From assembly GCF_013204855.1 (NCBI RefSeq), contig NZ_JABMKZ010000030.1:41311-105310 (forward strand): 64,000 nt of DNA. Direction: 5' to 3'. Position 1 is the first letter of the stretch. Every line of letters begins with the position of its first letter. This stretch comes from Paenibacillus alba (GTDB lineage: Bacteria > Bacillota > Bacilli > Paenibacillales > NBRC-103111). Below, piece after piece: positions 51,349 through 60,734 of this stretch. The translations under genes and the position numbers were made by a program. The notes beneath the pieces were generated by a model. The model made no database searches. It worked only from the letters and a program-made list of their open reading frames with translations, and had not been told where the DNA came from.

Positions 51349-51414
51349 TCTTTATCCCTCTCCCTCATGAGCAAACCTCTACCTGCTGCTATTGCCAAGC
51401 CAATCGGCTTTCAC

Positions 51415-52332
51415 TTATTTATTCAAACGGTTTAACGCCATCCATACAGCACCTCTGGCTGCATCCTGTTTGGCCGTCATACAGATTAATTCCGGATAGC
51501 TTTCATTCAGTCGATGGACCAAAGCTTGCTGTACAAAAGTGTTCTTAAGCAGCACGCTTCCAGCCATCGCAAGGCATCCTTGGTGCAGAGACAGCTTCTC
51601 CACGACGGGAACGGCAAGCTCGAATAAGGCTTGTGCGCTTTTGACCGCAATGCTCAAAGCTGCTTCGTCGCCCTGCGCACAGGCCGTTGACAAGATTGGA
51701 GCAAGCGCAGCGATATCCTTCTTGTTGGTTTGCTTGTCATACACAAATCCGACAATTTGCTGCACCGTTGAGATCTGGAGCTGTTCATAGACCAACCCAG
51801 TGATCACAGTTCTTGGCAGACGACCATCCTGTGAGCGCACCAAGGCTGCAAGTAGATCCCGGCCAATGCTGTAGCCGCTGCCCTCATCGTCAATCAGGTA
51901 GCCATACCCGCCGCTGCGGTGAGCCTCGCCGGCTTCATTTTTGCCATAACAAATAGAACCTGTACCTGCAATAAGAATGATGCCGTGCTCGCTTTCCTGT
52001 GCCCCGCAAAGAGCCGTTTCTTGATCGCCCGTAATGAGCAGCTCTCCTTGATATCCGCATGCCCGAACATTGGCTTCAAGCTTAGCGGCAACCATGGGAT
52101 TGCTGACACCCGCCGCCCCGATGACGACTTGCGCGCAATGCGATAGTCCGCCGCAAACTTGGGCAATCGTATTGAAAATTTCCTGAAAGCTCCTCTGGAT
52201 GCTTAGCTCGTCTTGTCCATTATAGTTAATGGGCCCAGATGTAAATGTGTGTACCAAGCTGCCATTGTCATCGGCTACATTCACCGCAGTTTTGGTACCG
52301 CCGCCATCCAGTCCCGCCACATATCTCTTCAT
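51415..52332 (-). CDS. murK: BadF/BadG-type amino sugar kinase (MurK-like)
   Basis: 305 residues of the ASKHA fold: 'VAGLDGGGTKTAVNV' (phosphate 1 loop), 'LITGDQETALCGAQ', 'GIILIAGTGSICYG' (adenosine/phosphate loop), 'GGYGYLIDDEGSGYSIGRDL'. This pattern matches N-acetylmuramic acid / N-acetylglucosamine kinases of MurNAc operons. It would provide MurNAc-6-phosphate for MurQ and GlcNAc-6-phosphate. Specificity (MurK or NagK) is inferred from the neighbours. Starts 29 bases after namZ. Confidence 0.82.
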   Translation of the reverse strand: MKRYVAGLDGGGTKTAVNVADDNGSLVHTFTSGPINYNGQDELSIQRSFQEIFNTIAQVCGGLSHCAQVVIGAAGVSNPMVAAKLEANVRACGYQGELLITGDQETALCGAQESEHGIILIAGTGSICYGKNEAGEAHRSGGYGYLIDDEGSGYSIGRDLLAALVRSQDGRLPRTVITGLVYEQLQISTVQQIVGFVYDKQTNKKDIAALAPILSTACAQGDEAALSIAVKSAQALFELAVPVVEKLSLHQGCLAMAGSVLLKNTFVQQALVHRLNESYPELICMTAKQDAARGAVWMALNRLNK

Positions 52333-52361
52333 CTGATCACTTCCTTTTTGCCGAAATGCAC

Positions 52362-53504
52362 TTATTCGTATAGGTGATACTGCTTCTTCATCTGGGCAAA
52401 TTGCCGGCTTTCTTCACGGAATTGCTCCAATAAGCTCGGAACATCGACCGCCGCTTCCCGGTAGTGCTTATCTCCGCCCAATAAATCAATAAAAGGTCTA
52501 GATCCCTCTTTGACAGGCGACAGAAAAGCGAATTGCTCGTAGTTGTCCTGAATGGTATACATCAGAGAAATAGCGGTTTCCAAGGGTTGAAAAGCGCGAG
52601 CATCCAGCACATGAAGCTGCACGCCGCTGCAAGACTCTCCCTGGAATTTGGAAAAGGTAGGCTTGAAATAGACCGGACGGAAGACGAGCCCTGGCAGCTT
52701 CTTGCCATTCATTTCGTCAGCCAGCTTCTGAGCGTCAATGAACGGGGCCCCGACAATTTCAAATGGAACTGTCGTACCTCTGCCTTCCGACATATTGGTG
52801 CCTTCGAACAGACAAGTGCCGGGATACAGCAGCGCCGTGTCAAAGCGGGGAATTCCCAGAGATGGCATGACCCAGTGGCGGCCCGTTTCAGGGAAGAGCA
52901 TCTTCCGCTCCCAACCCTCGCAGCGTACCACATGCAGCTCGCACTGCCAGTTCATTTGGTCATTCGCCATAAGCGCCACCTCGCCGGCAGTCAGACCGTA
53001 CCGTACGCAAAGCGGATAATTGCCGACAAAGGATTGATAGCCTGGCTTGAGCAGATTGCCTTCAACCGTCACCCCGTCCAGCGGGTTGATGCGGTCCAAA
53101 ATGACGAACGGCTTCCCTGCTTTTGCACAGTCTTCCAAAGCATACAGCATCGTGTAAATAAAGGTATAATACCGGGTACCCACATCCTGAATATCATAGA
53201 CGATCATATCGACCTCATCCAGCTGAGCCTGACTTAGCCGCTTGGAATCTTTACGATATAAACTATGCACAGGCACTTGTGTGATCGGGTCCAAATAGGT
53301 ATCTACCAGGGCACCAGCCGCTTGATCGCCACGAACGCCATGTTCCGGTGAGAATAGGGCTGCGAGGTTGAACTGTTCATGCAAAATCGAGATCGTGGAT
53401 GCGAAGTTGCGGTCTAATCCAGAAGGCGCCGTTATGAGCCCCAGTCGTTTCCCTTTGAAAAGCTGAGCGTACTGCTGAATACAATCAATGCCGTTAAGGA
53501 TCAT
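52362..53504 (-). CDS. namZ: Exo-beta-N-acetylmuramidase NamZ (DUF1343)
   Basis: 380 residues with DUF1343/GH171 hallmarks: 'GLITAPSGLDRNF', 'ALFSPEHGVRGDQAAG', 'DMIVYDIQDVGTRYYTFIYTM' and 'EGTNMSEGRGTTVPFE'. NamZ releases MurNAc from the non-reducing end of MurNAc-GlcNAc. No signal peptide is visible (MILNGIDCIQQYAQ), which again suggests cytoplasmic action after import. Gap of 87 bases to the PIG-L gene, with a stem-loop. Together with NagZ and MurK it forms a complete disaccharide pathway. Confidence 0.92.
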   Translation of the reverse strand: MILNGIDCIQQYAQLFKGKRLGLITAPSGLDRNFASTISILHEQFNLAALFSPEHGVRGDQAAGALVDTYLDPITQVPVHSLYRKDSKRLSQAQLDEVDMIVYDIQDVGTRYYTFIYTMLYALEDCAKAGKPFVILDRINPLDGVTVEGNLLKPGYQSFVGNYPLCVRYGLTAGEVALMANDQMNWQCELHVVRCEGWERKMLFPETGRHWVMPSLGIPRFDTALLYPGTCLFEGTNMSEGRGTTVPFEIVGAPFIDAQKLADEMNGKKLPGLVFRPVYFKPTFSKFQGESCSGVQLHVLDARAFQPLETAISLMYTIQDNYEQFAFLSPVKEGSRPFIDLLGGDKHYREAAVDVPSLLEQFREESRQFAQMKKQYHLYE

Positions 53505-53534
53505 AACAGCTCCTCATTCCTGTTTGATGTAGAA

Positions 53535-53581
53535 AACCTCTATCGAGGGCGTTCTAGAGAGAGCGGCCGCTTGTAGAGGTT
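53535..53581. repeat. Intergenic inverted repeat between PIG-L gene and namZ
   Basis: AACCTCTA (53535-53542) and TAGAGGTT (53574-53581) are perfect arms around a 31-base loop containing GCGGCCGC. It may be an mRNA processing or attenuation site within the operon. Confidence 0.45.
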
Positions 53582-53591
53582 CGTTAGATTT

Positions 53592-54296
53592 TTATAATTC
53601 AGTTTTGAAAACACGCATATTTTCTTCGGGAATCATGAAGGTTTGCGCATATTGCTTCCTAGCTTCAATCCCGCGAACCCGGACTAAATGCTTGTAGTAT
53701 TCCAGATAAGGGAAAGATTTGCTGCCGGTTACGAACCAATGCAAAGAAACCGCCTTCACCCACAAGTCATATGCTTCTTCTGAAAAATCTACATAAATAT
53801 AAGGTTTGTAGTCAACAGCATCTTCCCAATTCTCCGCATAATACAGTCTGGATGCAAAATGCGCAGGAAGCTCTCGCTCGAACGAAGACAGACCGGCATA
53901 GAACCGAGCGTCGTTCACAATGCGATGCGTTGTCATATGGTCTTTGTGCATGCTGTTTTTGAAATGGGTAATCAGCACATTTGGGCGTACCTGCCGAATC
54001 ACATCGCAGACGCGGAAGCGCATCTCATCGTTATCCTGGAGTTCGCCATCGGGAATGTCGAAGACGAACGATTCCCCGCCAAGCATTTCGGCAAAACCTT
54101 TAGCCTCATTAACTTTCTGCTCGCGGTATTCCATTCTATCTCTGCCAGCGGGAACTCCGCGCTCACCGGCTGTCAGCGCCAAGGTCACGATCCGGTCGCC
54201 TTTCAACGAATGGCTTGCCAACAGGCCTCCTGCCGTCAATTCCATATCGCCTACGTGGCCACCGATGGCCAGAATCGTTAACTTTTCTTCACTCAT
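53592..54296 (-). CDS. PIG-L (LmbE-like) family protein with altered catalytic loop
   Basis: 234 residues of the PIG-L deacetylase fold: 'LTILAIGGHVGDMELTAGG', 'LALTAGERGVPAGRDRMEYR', 'VLITHFKNSMHKDHMTTHRI'. The zinc-binding His and second Asp of the usual A-H-P-D-D-x-E loop are present as G-H-V-G-D-M-E, but the first Asp, the general base in studied members, is Gly; H-x-x-H near 115-118 is kept. So it may be a deacetylase variant or act differently. Overlaps the GNAT gene by 4 bases. Expected substrate in this context: an N-acetyl amino sugar. Confidence 0.82.
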   Translation of the reverse strand: MSEEKLTILAIGGHVGDMELTAGGLLASHSLKGDRIVTLALTAGERGVPAGRDRMEYREQKVNEAKGFAEMLGGESFVFDIPDGELQDNDEMRFRVCDVIRQVRPNVLITHFKNSMHKDHMTTHRIVNDARFYAGLSSFERELPAHFASRLYYAENWEDAVDYKPYIYVDFSEEAYDLWVKAVSLHWFVTGSKSFPYLEYYKHLVRVRGIEARKQYAQTFMIPEENMRVFKTEL

Positions 54297-55264
54297 TGTA
54301 CAAACTCCCTTCTCATGACAGAAAATTGTTTGACGGTTTTAAACCCAGCCTTTTCATAGATGCGAATCGCCGGATTCGTGCTGCCTGTGTAAAGAGACAT
54401 ATAGTCGGTTTCGATTGCCTGAAAAGCTTCACAAAGCTTGAAGAAAAGAATGCTGCCCAGACCATGTCCCTCATGCTCTGGAAGCACGCCGATGCCAGCG
54501 AAATAACCTCGGCCGTTCGTTTGGCGAATGACAGGACCTGCAAATCCGATCACTTGATCTTTATATGCAGCAATGACCACTGGCACGCTGTCTGCCACGC
54601 ATTGCCCGATTTCCTTTTGCCATAGTAAATTATTAAAGCCATTCAGCATTTCTTTCACGCCGAAATGACGCTCCGGGTCAAACAACTCCACCTTGTACCC
54701 CTGAGCAGCAGCCTTGTCTTCCTTGGCTCTTATCTCCTGCGGAATGGTGAACCCTGTGAGATTCAAGTACATCGCACATTGCTTGGCCCGTTCCGTGTAT
54801 CCCTCAGCAAGCAAAAAATCGTATAATCGGCTATCTACCGGTACACCCGGTGCATTATTATGCTCATGCTTGGGCGTATCGGGGATATACCATGGCAATA
54901 ACATCGGATTAAAGAAGAGAATGTCCGCTTGTTTTTTTCCTGCGTTTTGAAAGCTCATCTCTAAAGCATCTAACATCCGTCTATAGTTTTCATTGGATCT
55001 ACTCTCACTGGACAGCACAAGACAGGTGATATATCCGGCAACATCTCCCAGAGGAAGGTCAGCGCCCGTACATCCGCAAGCAAAGCCCTGGACTTGATCC
55101 GATACCACGAAGACAAATGTTTTGCTTCTGTCAAAATAAGGGTTAGACAAGAAGATAGCTTCGAAGCTTGCCGGCGACAATTCTTTGTAGCCATCTTTCA
55201 CGGCTTCCTCGTTCCATAAATCAATGACTGACTGCGTATACGCATCATCCCAGGACACAATCAT
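54293..55264 (-). CDS. GNAT acetyltransferase with two GNAT-like halves
   Basis: 323 residues. The N-terminal half (1-140) is a weak GNAT-like domain; the C-terminal half (about 190-323) is canonical, with 'GIGVLPEHEGHGLGSILFFK' (acetyl-CoA loop) and 'YTGSTNPAIRIYEKAGFKTV'. Tandem GNAT proteins acetylate small amines or amino sugars. It is translationally coupled to the PIG-L gene, so an acetylation/deacetylation pair acting on muropeptide sugars or peptides is possible, but unproved. Confidence 0.85.
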   Translation of the reverse strand: MIVSWDDAYTQSVIDLWNEEAVKDGYKELSPASFEAIFLSNPYFDRSKTFVFVVSDQVQGFACGCTGADLPLGDVAGYITCLVLSSESRSNENYRRMLDALEMSFQNAGKKQADILFFNPMLLPWYIPDTPKHEHNNAPGVPVDSRLYDFLLAEGYTERAKQCAMYLNLTGFTIPQEIRAKEDKAAAQGYKVELFDPERHFGVKEMLNGFNNLLWQKEIGQCVADSVPVVIAAYKDQVIGFAGPVIRQTNGRGYFAGIGVLPEHEGHGLGSILFFKLCEAFQAIETDYMSLYTGSTNPAIRIYEKAGFKTVKQFSVMRREFVQ

Positions 55265-55294
55265 GATCAGGCTGCCTCCTCTAAACGCCTTGTT

Positions 55295-56155
55295 TTATCC
55301 CTTCACCGCTCCTACAGTTACACCCTCCAAGAAGTACTTTTGCAGGCTGAAGAACAGAATGAACATCGGCAGTGCAGAAATGGTTGCTCCCGCCATCATT
55401 GGCGCGATAAACGTTGTATTGGCAAATCGGAAGTTTTTCAAGCCGACCTGAATGGTTTGCATATCCATCGTATTTGTGACGAGAAGCGGCCAAAAGAAGG
55501 TGTTCCAGCTGTCCATAAAGGTCAGAATCGCCATAACGGCCATGACGGTTTTGGACAAAGGCAGAATAATTCGATAGTAAATTTGGAACTGGTTGCAGCC
55601 CTCGATTTTGGCAGATTCGATAATTTCCGTAGGAATACTGCTCATAAATTGTTTAGCTAGAAAAATATTATAGACCGTAACAATACCCGGCATAATTAAT
55701 GCCGTATACGTATTCTGAAGCTCAAATACATTAACTACCAGAATGTACAAAGGCACTTGCGTTACTTGATAAGGGATCATCATCGAGACTAGCAGCAAAC
55801 CGAACAGCAAACCTCTTCCTTTAAAACGAAGCTTGGAAAAGGCATAACCGGCCATGCTGGCAAAAATCACGTTGGAAACCGTCACAGTCGCAGCTACGAT
55901 CAAGGAATTTAAGATCCACCGATACGAATACTCACTGTAATCAAAGAAATACTTAAACGATGCGAATGTAAATTTGCTTGGTAAAATGGAATAGCTCACT
56001 GCCCCGGCTTCAACCGGATCACTAAAGGATGAGATCACCATGAAGTAGATAGGAAATATGGTCGCCAAAGCAAAAAGTAGAAGGGCGATAAAAATGATTG
56101 AATTTCGAATGGTTTTTACCTTCGGATTCCCTGCGTGATTACTGTATAAAGCCAT
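55295..56155 (-). CDS. Carbohydrate ABC transporter permease (MalG type)
   Basis: 286 residues with six membrane helices and the EAA loop 'ESAKIEGCNQFQIYYRIILP' that docks the ATPase. Second permease of the importer. It starts 16 bases after the MalF-type gene. The importer has no ATPase gene in this cluster, as is usual in Firmicutes where a shared MsmX-type ATPase serves several sugar importers. Confidence 0.93.
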   Translation of the reverse strand: MALYSNHAGNPKVKTIRNSIIFIALLLFALATIFPIYFMVISSFSDPVEAGAVSYSILPSKFTFASFKYFFDYSEYSYRWILNSLIVAATVTVSNVIFASMAGYAFSKLRFKGRGLLFGLLLVSMMIPYQVTQVPLYILVVNVFELQNTYTALIMPGIVTVYNIFLAKQFMSSIPTEIIESAKIEGCNQFQIYYRIILPLSKTVMAVMAILTFMDSWNTFFWPLLVTNTMDMQTIQVGLKNFRFANTTFIAPMMAGATISALPMFILFFSLQKYFLEGVTVGAVKG

Positions 56156-56171
56156 TATTTATCCCCCTCTC

Positions 56172-57083
56172 TTAATACTCGACGTCTTTGCCTGCATATT
56201 TAAACTGGATTACCGAAATTCCTGCAATGATAACTGCTAGAATCAGGGATTGCGCCGCTGCTTTTCCGAATTCGAAGTACGTGAACGCATTATTGAAAAT
56301 CAGTAAGCCAACCATCGTTGTTGCATTATTCGGTCCGCCGCCTGTCATCAGATAAGCGTTTTGGAACACTTGGAAGGAACCGATAACTCCGGTCACCAAG
56401 AGAAATAAGGTAGCTGGTTTCAAGCTTGGAATCACGATGTACTGCAGCTTTTGAAAAAAGTTCGCACCATCGAGCTCTGCCGCTTCATAATAGGAATCAT
56501 CAATGCCGAGCAAACCTGCCAAATAGATGATAATGCTTGTGCCATGACTGGATAGCCAGGACATCAGAACTAAGGAGAACATCGCCGTGCTGCTGGAGCC
56601 CAGCCAGTTCTGATTGCTGAAACCGAAGAAACGCATGAGTTGGTTGAGAATACCGCCCTCCAGAGGATCGAAGATCCACAGCCATACAACCGACAAAGCT
56701 ACGCCTGAAGCAACAACAGGCAAATAATACACGGCTTTAAAGAATGACTGCGTTTTCTTCCTAAGCGGCAGAACTAAAACCGCAATAGCCATGGACAGGA
56801 GTAAATTGACAGGGACCGTCAACACCGTATAGACGAGCGTATTCCGCATTGCTTTCCAAAACAAAGCGTCTTTTAACGTGTTGGTATAGTTCTCTAATCC
56901 TACATAGGTAGAACCTAGCGGCTTATATTTTTGCAAAGAAATGATAAAGGCGCTTACGACTGGATATGCGGTGAACATCGCAAATACGACTAAGGCGACG
57001 GCAATAAACGCATAACCCCAAGCTCCTTCTCCTTTAATTGCTTTGAATCTCTTCTTCTTCATCGATCCGGCGATATGAGCCAT
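56172..57083 (-). CDS. Carbohydrate ABC transporter permease (MalF type)
   Basis: 303 residues with six membrane helices and the EAA loop 'EAAELDGANFFQKLQYIVIP'. First permease of the importer, 93 bases downstream of the binding protein, a gap with a stem-loop. Cargo likely MurNAc-containing sugars by context. Confidence 0.93.
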   Translation of the reverse strand: MAHIAGSMKKKRFKAIKGEGAWGYAFIAVALVVFAMFTAYPVVSAFIISLQKYKPLGSTYVGLENYTNTLKDALFWKAMRNTLVYTVLTVPVNLLLSMAIAVLVLPLRKKTQSFFKAVYYLPVVASGVALSVVWLWIFDPLEGGILNQLMRFFGFSNQNWLGSSSTAMFSLVLMSWLSSHGTSIIIYLAGLLGIDDSYYEAAELDGANFFQKLQYIVIPSLKPATLFLLVTGVIGSFQVFQNAYLMTGGGPNNATTMVGLLIFNNAFTYFEFGKAAAQSLILAVIIAGISVIQFKYAGKDVEY

Positions 57084-57123
57084 ACTGTCAAACCCCCCTT
57101 TCAGAAAACTTGGTTTAAACTAA

Positions 57124-57160
57124 TTCGGATAGTCATGTTTGGTCAACAGGACTATCCGAA
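57124..57160. repeat. Stem-loop between binding protein and permease genes
   Basis: TTCGGATAGTC (57124-57134) and GACTATCCGAA (57150-57160) are perfect 11-base arms with a 15-base loop. A hairpin here is typical of ABC importer operons and can keep binding-protein mRNA in excess over permease mRNA. Confidence 0.8.
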
Positions 57161-57176
57161 AGGCTTACAGCTTCAT

Positions 57177-58607
57177 TTAGTCTTTTACAATTCCGTTATC
57201 GCCAAACGCTGCAATGGCAGCTGCTTTAACAGCCTCATACATCGCTTCAGGCGTAACTTCACCGGCAATTAGACCTTGGAATTTAGGAACAATAACTTCT
57301 GTTTCCAATTTGATTGCTTTGGCACCAAGATCAGAAGGGATATCAGGACGTGCTGGCGTTGCATTTTTGAGCATGTTTTCAACAGCCGTTACGTTCTCCG
57401 GCATTCTGTCGATTTTCATGCTTTCAGCTGCTTTGCGCCCAGTTTGTGTAATGCCAGCAGCAAATAGATCGTTGTTCGTTGTCGCGGCAACTTTACCGCT
57501 AGCTAAGAAGTAAGCTGCTTTGACCACATTCGCTTTGTGCTCAGCTGTTGGTTCCTTTTTCCCGCGGAATGTCAAGTATCCATCAACAACAGTTGAGGAA
57601 GATGGCTTCGCGCCTTGGAACGTTGGAGCAGGCAATACGATATAATCCACTGGAATGCTGTCTTTCACGGCACTTCCGTCATTTGCTTTGATTTTGGCAT
57701 TGTTCGTTTTGGCGGAGTTCTCAAACGTTGCAAGACCTTTACCTGTGATCATCGTTTGACCCGTCAAGAACATGTTCCAGCGTTTCCCTGCGTCTACGGA
57801 GCTAAGCTCTTTCGGCATGGAACCGTCATCGATCAATGCGCGAAGATCTTTCAGCAAGCCAAGGTAGTTTTTGCTAGTATACGCATATTTCAAATCTTTA
57901 TTGAAAGCGGCAGGCATCCCGGCATTCTTCGCCATAACGCCCAGATAGTCAATCGCAGCAACACCTTTAACCGCGAACACAAAGCCATAGCGTGTTTTGC
58001 CGTTTTCCGTTACAACACCTTTTTTGATCGCTTGACGGAACTCGTCGTAAGTCCAGCCATTTTGCTGTACTTTCTTCCAATCAATGCCGGCTTTCTCAAG
58101 GAACTCCCTGTTTCCGCCCAAAGCATGCACTTCCATATAAGCTGGGAATCCGTATAGCCCTTTGCCGTTCTTCATATATTCAAGAGGCGCTTTGTCATAA
58201 TCGCCAACCATTTCAGGTGTCGCTGTATCTGTAATGTCCATAAGCAGACCTTGCTCAACGTACTTGGAGATGCTTTCAGAACCAGCGAATGCGATATCCG
58301 GCGGGCTGCCTGCATTGACCTGCGTATCCAGCTTTTGCTTCACATCTTCCCAGCTCGCTGGTTCGATTTTCAAAGTTAGATTCGGATACTGAGCCGTAAA
58401 ATCCTTGGAAATTTGCTCGAAATTTTTCTGAAAGTTAGGTGAAACCGGTGGAAGCAGCGCTGTAATGGTATCTTTAGCCGTTGAAGTACTTGCCGATGCA
58501 GCTGGCGTCGTAGTACTTGCCGTATTGTTGCTGGATTTATCTCCACAAGCAGTTAAAGCCATAGTTAAAGCGACGACGGATGCTAATACGTGCATTTTTC
58601 TTTTCAT
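57177..58607 (-). CDS. Sugar-binding lipoprotein of the ABC importer (family 1 SBP)
   Basis: 476 residues from ATG 58607, set by GGGAGGT seven bases upstream; an in-frame ATG at 58661 would add 18 residues before a perfect signal sequence and would overlap murQ. Lipobox LTAC gives Cys21. Landmarks of family 1 solute-binding proteins: 'SPPDIAFAGSESISKYVEQG', 'LMDITDTATPEMVGDY', 'YGFPAYMEVHALGGNREFLEKAG' seen in parts, and 'DGYLTFRGKKEP'. Located on the outer face of the membrane. It lies directly after murQ, which suggests MurNAc or muropeptide sugars as ligand. Confidence 0.93.
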   Translation of the reverse strand: MKRKMHVLASVVALTMALTACGDKSSNNTASTTTPAASASTSTAKDTITALLPPVSPNFQKNFEQISKDFTAQYPNLTLKIEPASWEDVKQKLDTQVNAGSPPDIAFAGSESISKYVEQGLLMDITDTATPEMVGDYDKAPLEYMKNGKGLYGFPAYMEVHALGGNREFLEKAGIDWKKVQQNGWTYDEFRQAIKKGVVTENGKTRYGFVFAVKGVAAIDYLGVMAKNAGMPAAFNKDLKYAYTSKNYLGLLKDLRALIDDGSMPKELSSVDAGKRWNMFLTGQTMITGKGLATFENSAKTNNAKIKANDGSAVKDSIPVDYIVLPAPTFQGAKPSSSTVVDGYLTFRGKKEPTAEHKANVVKAAYFLASGKVAATTNNDLFAAGITQTGRKAAESMKIDRMPENVTAVENMLKNATPARPDIPSDLGAKAIKLETEVIVPKFQGLIAGEVTPEAMYEAVKAAAIAAFGDNGIVKD

Positions 58608-58653
58608 AAAAAGCATACCTCCCAGTATAGGAACCTTTTTTATAATGCGCTTT

Positions 58654-59568
58654 TTATACAACTTTGATAAAGGTACTTATTGCTTTTTTTAAGCTTCCGT
58701 CACATTGGTTCAAGGCTTGCTCAGCTTCTTGAGCTTCCATGCCGGTTTTGATCATCATAATCGCTAGCTTGCAATTCATCGAAGCTTTTTCCAAATAAGA
58801 AATGGCTACGCTGTCTTCTACACCTGTCGCTATCTTGATAATGCGTACGGAACGGTCATACAACTTGATATTGCTTGCCTTCATGTCGACCATGAGGTTG
58901 TTGTATGTCTTCCCAAGTTTGACCATCGTACAAGTTGTCAGCATATTGAGAACCAGCTTCTGTGCTGTGCCCGCTTTCAATCGGGTAGATCCCATAATGA
59001 CTTCCGGCCCAACAACAGGCGCGATACATACATCGCAGACGGCAACTAATTTGGAATCCTTGTTATTCACAACGCCAATCGTTGCAGCCCCAAGCTCCCT
59101 TGCCTTCTTCAAGCCTGCAATGACAAACTGTGCGCTTCCGCTGGCTGTAATTCCGATCACAGCATCTTTGTCGGTCACGCCGCATCGTTCAATGAGTGCG
59201 ACCCCCTCCTCTGCGTTATCCTCAAAGCCTTCAACTGCTGTTCTTAATGCCCCATCGCCTCCGGCAATATGACCTTGCACCAGCATCGGATCAATCCCAA
59301 AAGTCGGCGGACATTCAGAAGCATCGAGCACACCGAGTCTGCCAGAGGATCCTGCTCCTACGTAAAACATTCTGCCACCGTTCTTGAGAACCTGATGCAA
59401 AATATCAACCGCTTTCATAATCTGCGGTATCTCAGCTGCCACAGCGTTTGGCACCTTTGCATCCTGCTCATTCATCAAACGAAGCATTTGTTCCGTTGTA
59501 CATTCATCTATCGTCAGCGTATTTTCATTAATCTCTTCCGTAGTCAATCCTGACAGATACTCATCCAT
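58654..59568 (-). CDS. murQ: N-acetylmuramic acid 6-phosphate etherase MurQ
   Basis: 304 residues from ATG 59568, which has GGAGG six bases ahead; the in-frame ATG at 59574 abuts that site. SIS domain protein with 'FYVGAGSSGRLGVLDASECP', 'VIGITASGSAQFVIAGLKK', 'STRLKAGTAQKLVLNMLTT', and a C-terminal UBA-like helix set. MurQ cleaves the lactyl ether of MurNAc-6-phosphate to give GlcNAc-6-phosphate and lactate. It is the first gene of the leftward cluster, behind a clear promoter at 59609-59637 next to a likely MurR site. Confidence 0.96.
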   Translation of the reverse strand: MDEYLSGLTTEEINENTLTIDECTTEQMLRLMNEQDAKVPNAVAAEIPQIMKAVDILHQVLKNGGRMFYVGAGSSGRLGVLDASECPPTFGIDPMLVQGHIAGGDGALRTAVEGFEDNAEEGVALIERCGVTDKDAVIGITASGSAQFVIAGLKKARELGAATIGVVNNKDSKLVAVCDVCIAPVVGPEVIMGSTRLKAGTAQKLVLNMLTTCTMVKLGKTYNNLMVDMKASNIKLYDRSVRIIKIATGVEDSVAISYLEKASMNCKLAIMMIKTGMEAQEAEQALNQCDGSLKKAISTFIKVV

Positions 59569-59608
59569 AGCCATCCTCCTGTCCTGTTTGTTTGAATTTC
59601 ATACCTGT

Positions 59609-59637
59609 ATACTAACGAAAAATTTCATCATGGTCAA
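59609..59637 (-). promoter_or_regulatory. Promoter of the murQ-ABC-nagZ-anmK cluster
   Basis: TTGACC (59632-59637), 17 bases, TAGTAT (59609-59614) on the minus strand, 40 bases before murQ. Close to sigma-A consensus. Confidence 0.7.
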
Positions 59638-59655
59638 TACATTTTGAAATTTTAT

Positions 59656-59671
59656 TTTATTTTACAATAAA
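59656..59671. promoter_or_regulatory. Candidate MurR/RpiR operator upstream of murQ
   Basis: TTTATTTTACAATAAA is an inverted repeat (TTTATT/AATAAA) just upstream of the -35 box, inside a longer A/T-rich block. A similar palindrome lies on the other side of murR at 60735-60750. Confidence 0.4.
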
Positions 59672-59698
59672 AATTTGATTTTTTATTTTAAATTACAA

Positions 59699-59738
59699 CA
59701 AAAAAAGACAATGGCTTTATCTTTCCCTGCCATTGCCT
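59699..59738 (-). terminator. Terminator of murR
   Basis: Minus strand CAATGGC and GCCATTG stem with TCTTTTTTTG after it, directly downstream of the murR stop. Confidence 0.8.
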
Positions 59739-59744
59739 TGTTCA

Positions 59745-60611
59745 TTACCGCCGATGTTTGCTGCTGGCAATAATATCATGCGTTTTGCTCAAATACTTCT
59801 TCACATGCTTGTATTCACTGCTGGCAACCCCGGCAAAAAGAATATCAATAACCGTCAGCATCGCAATGCGCGATCCCATGGCCCCGCTCCTGATCGTGAG
59901 TTCAGGCGTCGAAATGCTTAAAACAATATTCGCTTTGTCCGCTAACTCGCTTTTGTTATATTTCGTAATCGCGATAATGCAGGCACCGTTCTTTTTGGCG
60001 ATGTCGAGCGCTTCGAGAATTTCCAGCGTGCTGCCGGAGTTCGAAATAAAGATCGCCACATCACTTTTGCCCAAAAGTGTTGCCGCCGTAAGCTGGCTAT
60101 GCCCGTCCGTATAGGTATGGCACATCTTGTTAATCCGCGAAAATTTCTGCTCCGCATCAATACCGACCAAGCCGGAAGCGCCGATTCCAAAAAATACGAT
60201 GCGATTGCTGTCGCACAGCACTTTCACCGCGCGAGCGATTTCGTTTTTATCAATGACACTGAGCGTGTCTTCGATCGATTTGCTATTATTCCGAGAAATA
60301 TTAGAGATAATAATGGACAAGTCATCTCCAGGCTGGATATCCGTATACTGATCCCGCTGTTCTTCATCCATAGAACCAATGGACGCTGAAATACTCACTA
60401 TGAAGTTGCGGTACCCTTTGTACCCCATCGTTTTGCAGAAACGGAGCACGGATGCATCGCTGGTCTTCGTTAATTGAGCAAGACTCTTGATCGAAAGATG
60501 CGGGATATCTTCTAAATTTTCTAAAATATAATCCGCTACCAGCTTCTCTACCGGTGTTAAGCTATCTTTCATTTCGCGGATTTTAATCAAAATATTATCG
60601 TTAATGGACAT
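59745..60611 (-). CDS. murR: MurR/RpiR-family transcriptional regulator
   Basis: 288 residues. N-terminal HTH of the RpiR type (about 1-78, 'EKLVADYILENLEDIPHLSI', 'LAQLTKTSDASVLRFCKTMG') and a C-terminal SIS sugar-phosphate-binding domain ('VFFGIGASGLVGIDAEQKFS', 'VAIFISNSGSTLEILEALDI'). In MurNAc operons such regulators bind MurNAc-6-phosphate. It lies between the leftward murQ cluster and the divergent GH4 operon, so it probably controls both through the A/T-rich palindromes. Confidence 0.9.
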   Translation of the reverse strand: MSINDNILIKIREMKDSLTPVEKLVADYILENLEDIPHLSIKSLAQLTKTSDASVLRFCKTMGYKGYRNFIVSISASIGSMDEEQRDQYTDIQPGDDLSIIISNISRNNSKSIEDTLSVIDKNEIARAVKVLCDSNRIVFFGIGASGLVGIDAEQKFSRINKMCHTYTDGHSQLTAATLLGKSDVAIFISNSGSTLEILEALDIAKKNGACIIAITKYNKSELADKANIVLSISTPELTIRSGAMGSRIAMLTVIDILFAGVASSEYKHVKKYLSKTHDIIASSKHRR

Positions 60612-60734
60612 ATGTTTTCCCTACTCATCCTAGAGTTTCAGAGCTGAAATTCACTTTCATCATACGTATAATTTCCAAAAAAAACAAGATGAATATCTAA
60701 ATTTGACGGAATTTGGCATACTAGTAAATAAATT

